64,000 nucleotides of DNA, taken from NCBI GenBank assembly GCA_021397835.1, contig JAJFZO010000799.1:62001-126000 (forward strand). Direction: 5' to 3'. The position numbers and the translations under genes were made by a program. The notes beneath the pieces were generated by a model that saw only the letters and a program-made list of their open reading frames with translations, made no database searches and was not told where the DNA came from. Source of the DNA: Moringa oleifera. Taxonomy: Eukaryota > Streptophyta > Magnoliopsida > Brassicales > Moringaceae. Every line of letters begins with the position of its first letter. Positions within the stretch are counted from its first letter, which is position 1. Below, one piece after another: positions 33,297 through 46,200 of this stretch.

Positions 33297-36213
33297 ACTT
33301 ATTGTTGGGTTGGTTATTCAAAGTTAGCAATTGGCTGCTAGATTTTGTCCCACAAGTAAAAGAAGATTGCTTTGAGGGTTACTGTGGCGTGGCTAAATGT
33401 AAAGCAATCCACCCCTACAGCCTTTGATCAGTAAATTATTTGGAATATTGGAAGACCGTCAAGGTAGCTTGTTTACAAGCCACTGCACTATATGCGCATG
33501 TAGTCGTAGTAGTTGGCTCATTGCTACTTTTATCTTTAGAATAAGGCCTACGAAGTCTTTGTTTGAAGATAGTACAATGTTAAAAGTTTTGAGGCATATG
33601 AAAGCTAACAGTTTAGGGGAAATATTGATTTATCAATAATATAAAGTAAACAAGTTTGATTGGCAAACTAGAAAATAAAGGCAAGTAGCAACATAAACTG
33701 CCTTAATCTACGCGTTGGGGATATAAGGATTGACATGTGCTGAGACAGCAACTGAAGCCAGCTAAGCCTTTGATATTTATTTGAGTCAAAAAAGACTTTC
33801 AAGAATATGTAGACTGATTCCGTCTTTTAATTTCTGCTACTAGTGAATTAGAGGGGTAGCAGATGCTCCAAGTTCGGACTAGACAATGAAAGTAAGATAG
33901 TCAAAGGTAAACCTTTAGTGCATGATGAGTCAAATGTTAGAGTCACAAATGAGTTTGATAAAGAAAGGCATTAGCATGATCAGCCAATGAAATCTTTCCC
34001 ACAAAAAGCAATATCAAAGATGTATTAAGTGGGACACCTTTTACACATGGACCTACTACTTTCATACTTGGAGAAAGATCATGACTAGGTTCCCATTTTG
34101 ATATGATCATGCAGCAGTTGTCAGGTGCTTTGCAGATCATGAAATAAACCTTACTAAAGCGAGCCACTTTGATGGTATAGTTGTGAGTCTTATGTGGCTT
34201 AGTAAATGCTTAAAGGATGAGACCTTAGAATGAGAATTTGACCATATCTAAAGGAGTGAACCTTACAGTAAAAAGGGTAGGCAAAAAAGACTGATCTAGG
34301 GAAGGTACACTAAGCAAGGTGGCTAGCTTTATCCAACTAGGTATTGGCCTAGCTTTCGTACCTTCTTCTTAGTCTTCAGCTTTCACTAGATTCACTACTC
34401 TAAGTGAAGGAACTTGAGAGGAAGAATCTAATGTTGAAGGCTTGAGGGGGGGAAAAAATGATGCCATCGATTTAACTATTGAAGTATAGGCATTAGGAGA
34501 TTAAGACATAAGCCATGGCATTAGATTAGGGAAATGCTTTTTTGAATGGATCCAAAGAAGAAGCTGCAATTTTCATGCTTTAGTTGGCCAAAAGGAAGGG
34601 GAGGAGCTCATCCTTGGTTATATGATTTAAGGTTAGGAGTTTCATTTTTAGCAAGATCCCCAGCTACTAAATCTGTTGTCATTGATGGGGCTACTTCTTC
34701 TCTCAAAATGGGAAGAATAACATAGTCAAAGTAGGCCAAGTCGATAGCTTTTTCTTCATCTCTTGGGAAAAGATAGTAAGATTAGAATAAGGCCTAAATG
34801 CTATTAAAGGAATAGAGGTTGTTTCAGCTCTTGGAGTAAAAAGAGAAGGGCTGAGTGCCGATTGAACAAGTGAAAAGTGCTAGTGGAATGCTTTTTGAGA
34901 CTTACCCAGTCAAATGGAAATTTCTTTAAGCAAAATCCCACATCTGAGAGTTAGATTCTGATTCTACTTTCGCTTTTCTGAAGGAAAGAGGCTACCAAAC
35001 CAAAAAGGAAGTCTTTGCTTGCTTTTCATAGTCTTTCTATAATAACTGCTCTACATATGTTTTCAAGAACAAAAGAAAAAGGTGCTGTTTCATCAGCTTT
35101 TTTGGCTATTTGCTCGCGATAAAGAAACAATGAATTGACTTAAGCCAAGTAGTTTGGCTAAGCTATTAAGAAAGAGTTAGATCTTTTTTGAGATGAAATA
35201 CGGCAATTTCCTAATCAAACTAGGTGCAAGGTCAATGATTTAACTTAAGACTCAAGGCTCAAGGCATAAAGGCTATTATTCCTTTTTCTTAATAGCATTG
35301 ATCTTGCCCTAGCTTTAAAAAGGTAGCTTGATGGCAGCTATCCTGCTTTGTCTGAGAGAATTGGAATGGAATTGGTTAAGTTCACTAGCTCTTTCTTTTG
35401 TGATGAATTCATTTTGAATAAAATAAAGTGGTCGTGATAGGGAAAGGCCTTGCCTCATTACTAAGAAGGAGAATGAGAAAAGATAAATTGGGCCAAATCG
35501 TCTGTTAGAGAAGAAGCACTCAAAGAATCAACCTAGACGAGATGAGATGTCAGTGCCATTAAACTATCTCCTAGAACATGTTCAAGTGATGAGAATCTGG
35601 GTAATGATGTCACCCTCGAGGGAAAAATCAATCCATTCACTTGAAAAACTATTAAGAAGAATAGCTTTTCTCTTGCTTAACCATGGCAAAACAAAAAAAA
35701 AAAAGGCAATGTAAACTGTGTAAAAGGGTAAAAAGGAATTAAGGAAAAGATTGACTTTGTCTTAGCTCTTGTCGACTGAGGATGAATGGTAGCATGGCTT
35801 GAATAATGACTCTCTTTTTTCTTGCATTAGTTAGTATCAATGGTAAGCTTTCGAATAGAGAGAATGCTTTTGGATATGGTGGTATGCTTGATGATAGTCA
35901 GCATGCTTAGTCGATATCGGTCTTGTTCAATGCTTTTCATAGTAAATTCCTTAAAGAATTTGATCAACTAAAAGAAGAATTCTTTGATAAACTAAAAGAA
36001 GAATTCTTGCTTGACAAAGAAGTTGTTAGGACTCGAGAAAGCCAAAATGCTAGATTTATCTTTGCCAACAAGAGGCATCGATTTAATAATTTACGATAAA
36101 AGGTATAACAGACAAAGTCGAGAAAGACTAGGCAATCTCAGAGTTGAAATCGATCCCATACTTGATAAATAGGAGTTAGGTTACAACAAAGAAAGAGGTA
36201 GGTTACGACAATC
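33297..36213. other. Unassigned decayed sequence downstream of ccmFN
   Basis: No gene, RNA or transposon end was recognised. The open stretches (for example 33224-33427, 33424-33639, 33943-34167) are short and featureless. Probable mitochondrial spacer, by position. Confidence 0.4.
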
Positions 36214-36348
36214 TTGGTCTTCCATAAAATGATGATCTCTTTCTTCGAGGTGGATTTAGACCTATGGACAGGATTTAAACGTATAACTTACAAGTCAAGT
36301 AAAGAAAACCTACAAGCTTGGTCTTATTACCTTCATTACCAGGACAAG
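36214..36348 (+). repeat. 135-bp direct repeat, copy 1
   Basis: This segment matches 37126-37260 at about 127 of 135 positions, in the same orientation, 912 bases apart. On the minus strand it contains a T-arm-like GTTTAAATCC, but I cannot fold a full tRNA. Its identity to the partner looks higher than that between the large repeat copies A and B, so it may be a more recent local duplication. Confidence 0.9.
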
Positions 36349-37125
36349 TTATTGACGAAAAAAGCAAGGTTGATCCATATATCATGATAGTAGCTATCAT
36401 TCTTGTGGGCATGATGTTGAGTGATTGTGCAAGGCAAACACATAGGTTAGTTTGGGTAGATAACTCAATTCAATAGCGCTTATTCCCATTTTATATTGGA
36501 TTAACTCTAAAATTTTTGGGTAACTTAAAGGTAAGAAAATAGTAACTAACTACAACTTTCTTTTAGGCGACCTACTTGGATTTTAACTTTATGTTTAGAG
36601 GAAGAAACTTTTATTCGATCAGCATTTCACTTTCCATCATGACCTAGGAGTTTTGGATTTGAGCAACCAGTTTCAAAACCTTCTCAGTTAAAGTTGAGCT
36701 TCATGGAATCTTTTTCATTCCATTATTTAAATTGTTTGGAAATGCGAATTTGGCTCACTGTCCTATCGATAGACATTGACCAATTGTTTTTCTTTGTTCT
36801 TATCTTAAGGTTAATCAAGGCAAATCTATTAAAAGAGCGCTTAAATTTCACTAATTGACTCATTCATCACGCTATCTGATGAAGTCAATGAAATCTCGAA
36901 CACTTATCTATTTCTTAGGGACCCAATCAATCTACTATGAAAGAAGGTTTTCCTATATTGAAATAAAGCATACCTTTTCTTCTCTATCGTACATTGGTGC
37001 TGGAGATTCAAATCATTTTCATTCTGCATTTATACTAATAAAGTTTAAGTCTTCATATTCCCAACCCAAGGAATCGATTAAAGCAGCTAACTTTACCTAG
37101 ATTTCGGGATACATGGCAATCAAAG
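36349..37125. other. Unassigned sequence between the 135-bp repeats
   Basis: No recognised gene. An 81-codon open stretch at 36855-37100 has no recognisable features and is not called. Confidence 0.45.
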
Positions 37126-37260
37126 TTGTTCTTCCATAAAATGATGTTTTCTTTCTTCGAGGTGGATTTAGACCTATGGACAGGACTCAAACGTGTAACT
37201 TACAAGTCAAGTAAAGAAAACCTACAAGCTTGGTCTTATTACCTTCATTACTAGGCCAAG
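37126..37260 (+). repeat. 135-bp direct repeat, copy 2
   Basis: Partner of 36214-36348. Most of the eight or so differences are transitions. In this copy the T-arm-like minus-strand motif reads GTTTGAGTCC. Confidence 0.9.
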
Positions 37261-40200
37261 GAGGGGTAAGTGTAAAAGAAATAGTTTAATCTTGACCAAC
37301 GGAGAAACTTAAGGGTTTTCTTTATAATATTAAAGTATTGGTCTTAGGGTTAAGAGTGAAAAGAAGTCCATAAAGAGTAGCTTTCAGTCATAGTCTTATT
37401 AATTTCTTTAATTCATTTAAGAGTTTAAAAAGAAAAAAAGAACAGTTAAGATTTACCTGCAAATAAACTAAATTAATTTCTTTATGCTTATTATATGTTA
37501 TGGTTAAGAGTTAAAAGAGAATATTCTTACTAGGCCCTTAGGTTCTTTAAGTGGCATCTCTTAGGTCTCTTAACTTATTAACCAGACTCTTAAGGCGTGT
37601 GAAAGTACAATAGGTTATTTAATCTCCTTATGCAAAGACAAGTATAATACATTGGCTAGTAACTCTTACAGTGGGTCGGCAAGGATGCAGTTACCAGTAC
37701 TACTTTTTTCTACGAAAAGAACCAACTTAAAAGAAGGAAACACTTGCCCCTTGAGGATGATTGTTTAACTGGCTAGGAAACTTTCTCATAGAGAATATGA
37801 CCACCTAGAGATGTAACCTATTCCCATATAGGGAAATCCCATTGTTTACTCGATTATTTTCCCTTCTTCCATGAGGCACAGGAAGTGCTTGGATTGGGCA
37901 TGATTTCTCATGCTACTACTACACATCCTATGACTCTTACCTTCCTTTCAGTAAGTCAAAACTCGAATGAGGATCAGAGAATCCATTCTTTACAATAGGG
38001 CTAGCAGTATCTATCTTTGTATTGTCTTTGTCTATCGAATGGGCTTCTTCATTGAGTAGATGTCTCAAGGGAATAAAGTAGACCAAATGTATTTTGTTTT
38101 TTGGTAAAAGCTCTTACTTCTTTGAGGAACTCCCAACCATTTTATCTCTACAGGTAGCTTCATATGTTCCTCTAGTAGATCCATTTCTTGTTTTTCACTC
38201 CTTATCATTAGAGTTTGGTCCTTGCTGTTTTCAACCATGTCCAGTTCTTTGCTTTCATACTTTCTCTCTATGCCTTCTAACAGACTCTCTTCAGAGCTCA
38301 TCTCTCGCTCCAGACAAGGTGTGGTACACAATTATCTTTTTTTGTTCCTCAATTTTGTGTATTTCTTAGTTAAAAAAGAGAATTGGTGCCTTTTACGCTT
38401 GCTTATAAATGGAAAGACTCTTCACCACATACAGCATCCTCATTATCCTTTCTTTATCTCTTTTGCCCCAAAGGGCTTCGCTTCTGCACATCGGGGTTAT
38501 GGGAGTTGAACGAAGAAGTCAAATTTCTCTTTATATATCGTACTAGAAATTTTGCTTCATTGCTTTTCTACTTCACTGTACAAGATAAGTTTCAGTATAT
38601 TAAGAAAAAGCCTGCTGAAGCACTAGAATAATTTTTACTTCTAACACTTTTCAAAAACCATTCTTGAGCCATACTAGACTAATTTTGTCTATGTTTAATG
38701 AGCCTATCGGTTCTAGAGTGAATTTCCTCTATTGTTCCTTACCATATAGGTTATAGAGACTCTTCCTAGTGCCAAGAACTAGGATCAAAAGGAAAGTCTC
38801 AAACCTTTAGTATGAAAGTATGCCATGTTTCCCAAAGAGAAAGAAATGGTTTTATATAAAGGCTTCACCCTCAATTATCTTTATTTAAATTGGCCTTACT
38901 CGAGCTAAGTTTAAGCGAGGATCAGTCCTTCAAGCTAATAGCTTAAGTGATCAACTAGAAGATACCACCTTCCCTAATGAAACTTTTTTCCCCAAAGTAG
39001 CAACTGAAAGAGAAAAGATCGGGTATCCTTGAAAAACTAAAACGGATTCGTGAACAACAGATAAGAAATATAACTCAGATACTATTTAAACCTGAGCTGA
39101 ACCATTGAATTACTTGAGAGTCATTTCATTGCAGAAGAGCTTGAGTCACTTGTTGACTTCAGAGTAGATTAAGAATCAAGTAAGGAAGGAAGTGAAGGTG
39201 AAGTAAGCTTGCTTTAAGGGTTAGGCTTTCTCTCTTCTTCAGCTTGAGTATATGACAGAGATGGGCCCTTGAGCCTGGGCTTTCTTCTTGAAAGCCTAGA
39301 GCTGAGTATGGACTCGATTGTTGGTTGAATGTTCCAAGGTATTCCTACTTTGATTTGTTGGAGGCTTTCACCTTTGATATGGACCGTTTTGCTTTTCATC
39401 TCAAAAAGGATCTAAGCTAACGTAAGCCAAATAGTGATTTTCTCTTCCTAAACCTAAATAGTAAGAGTAAAGCATGGAAATTTTAGAGCTTAGCTTAGGC
39501 GCCTTCTTAATCTAATGCCATGCCCAACCAAAATGCCGAATCCAAGATCTGGCTCACTCTTGAAGGCTAGAGCTAGTCTTCTTCTAACTAACCACTACTA
39601 ATAAGATAAGACGAACCACTACTAGTAGTCCTTCTTTCAACTGATGGGGGTTCAATAGCTACCAACTTTGTAAGAGCTTGTTTTGTCATCGCTTTTTCAA
39701 CTCAACCTCCCCCAAGGAAGTAAGTAAGGTAGTAAGAATAGACCTACTAGGCCTTGAGACAGGTTTGAACTCCTTTTCTCTCATTACTCTCTTTGGCTTT
39801 ACCTATAACAGGCTTGTAGACGGAGAATTGTTGCTACAAACTCTTCTCGGTCTCTACGATTGCTTAACTTAAACAAGTGACCTCTTTTCTTTCATGTGTG
39901 AGATAATATCCCTTCACTCACAGATCTAACACTCATTCTTTTCTATTGGGCTTAGCCTAGACCATGGGAAGAGACTTTAATCATTGATATCCATATTGAA
40001 AAGCGGGTATTCCCATGAAAGAAAATAAAAGCGCTATACCTTAGTCCTTTACTTTGATCAACAAGGTTGCTTTCCTTGCTAACCCTTTTTTGCCAAGGAA
40101 AAAAGTCCAATAGCAGCTGATCTGAGCTTTAAGCACTTATTCCTTTTGTTCCCAACTACCTGTGAGAGTGATCATAAGCTTATTGGAATTAGAGCTTTTT

Positions 40201-43200
40201 CAATCATTCCTATAGTAAGAAGGTCAACCGAAGCCAATCCATCTTTGTTAACGAATGCTCCTACTCCTAATGGTTCTATATCTAATTCCCTAAGGATAAG
40301 GAAAAAGAAAAGAGAAGGAGATAACAACTACTAAGAGTTATAAGAGCCACACCATAAAAAGCTAAAAGGAGTGGAGGTCTACTACTTTATATACGCTAGC
40401 ACCAAAGCAAAGGGCACAATAGGCAAGGTGCTCACATAAAGGCCAAGCTTAGTCAGATGAAAGAGTGGCTCATCCGTCTTTTAGACAAGTCTAGTAAGGA
40501 GTGCGATCCTTACTTCTTCTCCTAGTGAGTTAAGCGCGTAAACAATCACTTAAATAGCCTTTCTGTGTTGGTCTGCTGGGAATGAAAGCGACTTACGTAC
40601 TGGATTCACCAGCATGTACCAACTATCCTACTTCCCTATTTCTTGCTTTTTAATCCCTCATTATGGGTTAATGTTGAAAAGGTCTTTGATGCATCTTTCA
40701 AAGCCATAGCAACAAATTTAGAACTTTCAATTTGAAAAATAGATTGTGCATCTGATTTTGCTAGTATGAGCCATTCCCAATAGTCGCCAGTCAGCTTCGA
40801 CTCCATGATTTGAAGCTGAAAGTGACCAAATGTGCTTTTACGTCCAAGTAAGTTACAAAGCTATTGCCCTAAAGTCAGTGAGTGGAGACTATGCTTTTTC
40901 CTTCTTTCCAACCCATTCCCATCTTGTCCATTGCAGCTGTGGTAATTATAAAAAAAGTAGCTAGGCTTCCAAGGGGTGAAAAGATTCAAAAGAAAAGCAC
41001 TGAGTAGTAGGAAAGGAACGAAAAATCCATTCCATCTTAGCCTGATCCTAGGCTTCTTCGAAAGTACGTTGACGACCTGGATCCCTCTTTTAAATGATGT
41101 AGGAACCATTTGGCTGAGTAACAGTCAGTAAGCGAAGAAGGAGTCAAAGGCGAATATATGTTTACCCCCCTCTTCAATCAATGCTTTAGCCTTTTGTCTC
41201 TTTTGCCCTTTTCTGTAACCGATTTTGTATGTTAGCGTAGGCTATGCCTTTACCTTATTTGAAAAAAAAAATATATTTTAGAGCCATAACCATTCCAGGT
41301 AAGCTGAAAAAGGTGGTTATGTGTGTCTTAATAGCTTACTTGCCTTTAAACTAGACCCCATCGGGGAAAAGCCCATTCCGTCCGTAAGACAAACTAAAAA
41401 AGGCCAATTTGACCAGGAAGCCATTATTGTATTAGTAAAAGGAACCTATCGCGCTAGGACATAATTTTCGTAAGATAAGCCTATAACCCATGATATGGAA
41501 AGAGAAGAATACAACCATCGGGTTTCTTCAACGAGGCCCACCCTGGGTCTTTCTTAGGGAGGTTGGTTTTCTCATGGTAAGCTTTAACTATTGGCTTGGC
41601 TAGGTTGGTCTCCTATTAAACATGGTAAGCCTGACCTATCACTCATTGAAACTCGAGAATCCTTCAGTTTTTAAGAGTAAGAAGTCATCTGTCACCAGTC
41701 TCATTCAATTGAATTTGATTGAGCTTGATAGGTTCAGACTTGCCTTTTCTACTATTTTCTTTGATTATTATTTTTTCAGTGTCTAAAAGACAATAAAAAT
41801 GGGGTAGGCTTAAGAAAGGTCTCTTCCTTTTCTTTAATGGATGGGAAGATATGAAATGAAAAGGATGTTGAATGAGATAAAAGATGGTAAAAACCCGACT
41901 GCCTTGTGAGAAATTCAATCTTAACTTTATTGGCTCCATCACCAGAACTAGCAGTGGCCACTCTAATCTAATTCCATTCCACAGTGATGCCAAGAAATGA
42001 TGATGACCCATTCTTCTTCTCAGATACTACTTGAATTGCTCGATTGACTAATGGCTTTTTAATGGTTAATTTGCCTGACCTTATTTCTCTAGAGGAAACT
42101 AAACCATCACATCAAGTAAAGGCGAAAAAGTAGACTGAAATGTTGAAGTCAACCAACCATAGTGAAAAGATGGCAAGCATAGGTGAGAGGGACACCATCA
42201 AAGAGCTTAACTAACGAGATCTTTTTATTATGAACACTTCTGCTCACTAGCTAGATCGGACTATCTATACCTTTTATAACTAACTATGCCTATAAGGAAC
42301 TTAGTCCATAGCATTTCTTGGGCCAAAGCATTTAGAAAATCGCCCGTCGATTGAAAGATGGAATCAAAAGCACAATGGGAGGTAAGAGATAGGGTTGGAG
42401 ACAAATGGTACTTAAGAGCTGCGTCGCTTTAACTAACTCTACCTATAAGAAGAAACCTGAGAAAAGCTTAACCTCTGCGTACCAAGTTCCAAGGTTGAAT
42501 CTTATCCAAAAGATAAAATGTCATTGCTAAGTGAGAAATTCTTTGATTTTAACTAAGATCTTTGTCCTACTTCTTACTCGACCAGCTGAGAAAAAAAAGT
42601 AGTTGACTTGATCGGAATCATAAGTTTTCAATGATATTGAAAATTTGGAAACGGAGCTATGAAACTATGCAATATACTTGGCCTTCAATACCTTTTTAGT
42701 CCAATCCTACTGCTTGTATGGAGTATGAATAAGGGAGGCCACGCAATCTTAAAAGAAAGATAAAGCTATGCCTCTAATCCTTTATTTGGGATTCTTGCTA
42801 CCCAATGTACTGAAACTGCGCCTTTGCTTCCCATGTTTCTTTAACAAAGAGAGCGGTAGATTGCTCGAGTTATTGGCCTTTGTGTTTGTCTTATTTTCTT
42901 TCTCGAGAATGCTTTATGCTAACACCGGCTTTTTTGATCAATTTTTTTGGCATCTACTAGAGTCGAAGACAGTGACCCAAGCCTTAAGAACGGAGTGAGC
43001 CTTATCGTGCCTAAAAGAAACATATGGGTTCTAAAGGGTTAAGGAGAATAGGGCGTTTTGCCCTTTTTCGTATATTTCATTATTAGCAATCCTCTTGTTA
43101 TCAATCGTCAAAAAAATATGCCTTAATCAGTATCCCTAGTGGTATTGCCTTGTAATTGCCCATCGTATACCTTTACAAACACCACAGGTGCTCCCTCAAT

Positions 43201-46200
43201 GCACAGCTATATAGAACAGAGGAAGATAGTAAGAATAGATATTGTAGCTAAGACTACTCCAGTCTTCCCATTCATTCCCAGTGGATCCTTCCTTACCTTG
43301 CCCAATGCTTCTCCATCAACTGTAGTGGGAAAGACAGGAATAGGGGAAGAAAGAAAGAGACCATCTTGGCCTAAGAAAGGAATGCTCTTAGCTACCATTG
43401 CTATCCATGTATATACAACTGTCAATGTTAATGATATAAACAAATATTCATTGTATAAATAAGTGACAAGTATATTAAAGCTTTTTTTTTTTTTTTTTGG
43501 GCTTAGGTGGGGTGATAGAATCCGTCCATGCCTATAAATAGAAGATTTAAATCTATCAAACATATGATAGTGATTAGAAAAGCTATGGAAAACCTGCGCC
43601 AGCCTTAACCTTACGCGCTAGCTCAAATGCTTCCTTGCTCACAACAAATTTCTTAAAGCACTGAATGCACTAAAAAACAGGCCATAGCATGAGAGAAAGT
43701 TGTTGCGTGGTTGAATACTCCATTATATGGCGGTATGTGCGGCTTAGAGCCAAAGCATTCATAGGTCTCCTTTCAGAGCTCCATCTACGAAGTGACAGCT
43801 GAATAGGTTTTTAAACCTAGGTCCAGAACATAAAATGGGAAGGCTCTTTCTCCTCACACTTACTCTCATATATATCCTTCCTAAATCCTAGCCTTGACTA
43901 TCATCTTAAAAGCTATGCGGCGGCACTTATCTTTTGATTCATTTTTTTCTACAAACCTAGGTAGTTGACATAACTTTTTAATGTTAACCTGCTTTGCCTC
44001 AAGGAAGAATGGATGATCTGCTAGCTCTTGCAGAAATTTATCAAATTTGTTATGAAACCTTAATTTTACAGTGGCATAAGCAACAATAGCCCTAAGGTTC
44101 ACCCTGATTTCATCTAAACTTTGTGCATATTAGCAGAATTGATTCCACTTTGAGAAGGCCTTAGACAAAAAAGCAAAACGTAGAATAGTTGGCTAGTAAA
44201 GGATCCAGCAAAAGAGTACCTATTTATAGTGGTTTCTCGATCAGGATTTAGGTTTTTTTTTTTTTTTAAGAGAGTAAGGTCGTCCTTTACTCCATTCCTT
44301 CCTAAAGTCAAGAATGGCAAGATGATTAGGAAATTACATCTAAGGAATAAACCATTATAATTATAGAACCATGACTGACCTCTAAAGCATGAATAAAAAA
44401 TCAATTCCAATCCCACAAGGAAATTAATTCTTCTTTTCTTCTTCATGAGCTGATTCATACGCTAGGGATAGCCATTCAATCAATTTTGTGCACAGGACCT
44501 TTTGCTTGCTTCCTGTGGTAGGTCATTAGCACACACTGGATCGATTGGATGTTTTCGAGATAGATTGGTATAGGTAGTTCGTTAAGTGATGGGGGATCCT
44601 TCCTTCCATCATTCAAGACTATTGCTCTCACATTCTCATCAATCATGAATATGTAGAGTTTGGGATTGGTCAAACAAAATAGCATATTTGCTTAGGTCCA
44701 TACTTTCACGCATTGTAGAAGCGATTTCCTCAACCTTCGCTTCACCTTTCTCACTCTCGTCATGAATAAGGATGCGAAATGATAGGATCAATTTCCCATG
44801 CCTTAGCTTGGCTCATGAGGTGTTATGGTTGGATTTAATCTAATTCTCAACTCTCAGGGGCTTTTTAACTTACGAGCTTGCATTCATTAGGCCACGTGCA
44901 AAATGGGGAGATAAAAGAATTATTGATCACCAAGCTGGGAGAATAAGAAAGAGCTTTGATATGGTGGAGGTGGCTGACTTGCCTCTCTGGGAATGTTCAA
45001 GATGGGACTAGGAGAAAGAGATGCCTTGGCACTTGATGAACTAAACTAATTGGTTAGCAAAATAAGGGATTGGTCTTAGAAATGCAGATAGAAAGCGATG
45101 CATTAGCAGGTTACCATTCAAGTGCAACGAAACCAGAGTTTTAACTCATTGAGGTTAGGGGTTTGGGGAGAAGTGAAGCTTCTTTTAGTGGGTCCCTCAT
45201 TGTTTATCGATCGAATTTAACATTTGGAGTTTTGGTTGGTGCTGCCTATATACCAAATAAGTTGTTGTCAAAGAAAAGTGAGGTCCTAGTCAGCAGGTAA
45301 ATTCCCTTCTCTTGATCGATGGCACTAGATTGCCTGCTTATTCTTCCTTATAATGGTTAGAGATGCCTTGTCAGTTGAATCTAAGAATACTAGCTTGTTC
45401 AGATATCAAGTAAGGGTGAAAGCTAGCCTACAGAAGAGCAAAGGGAGAAACGCATGTGATGGGATTGGGTTAGCCAACATTTGTAAGGTGAAGGCCAAAT
45501 GCATAAGTTGACGATCTTTGGCGAAAGCATAAAAAACACTTGGATATGGAGGAATTGAAACCTGTATTTGCTTTATTTGATAGATGAAGGGCAGAGAAAA
45601 GCTTGGTATTTCCCTAGATTGGATCAATAAGAGAATGGGACCTTTTAATATCTTAGTTTGCCTCCGAGAACCCCATAACTTCTAAAGAAGGTGAATGAGT
45701 ATGAACAATGGTTTCAGGTCCGGTTGGATTCGTTTCTTGAGTACAGGCTGAATCACTTTAGCACATCTGGGGAATATCTAAAGTAATCCATGCGTTGGGT
45801 TCAAAGTCAATGCTCTGGGTCACACGCAAGAGCTTATACAAAGGTTAGGATGCAGTTGAGTGATTCAGAGTGGGGCTCACCCTTACCTTTTATATGAATC
45901 CAATCCCTCTTAATATCAATCCTTTAGTTTCGATCTCAATCGAGCAAGAGTCAACTGAGAAAGGAAAATGAGACAGCTTTTCTAACAAGTGCTGTCGGCA
46001 TGCCAACATGAACTGGAACTGAGCATTATTGACAGTACTGACAGACTCTTCTTAAGTTACTGGTAAGGATAGACTAATAGTCTTTTCAACGTCTTGCACT
46101 TCTAACTTACAATCTCTAGCTCTAGATGGAAAAAAGACTATAGCAATAGAATGAGGTAGAAGAGTTCGTCATCACTTAGCTTACTTGTAGGCTTGGTACA

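Noticed and set aside
36240..36320. A complete tRNA on the minus strand in the 135-bp repeats
   Set aside because: A T-arm-like motif is present, but no five-pair anticodon stem with a seven-base loop can be drawn.
38065..38369. Overlapping open stretches on both strands near 38.1-38.4 kb, one Glu/Lys-rich
   Set aside because: The frames are shadows of each other, no domain or mitochondrial protein is recognisable, and the surroundings are decayed.
41685..42011. 108-codon open stretch on the minus strand
   Set aside because: No recognisable family, basic and Phe/Leu-rich low-information sequence, no supporting neighbour.
43139..43563. Opposed open stretches of 107 and 118 codons
   Set aside because: They are reverse-strand shadows of the same bases and run into a long T tract; no domain seen.
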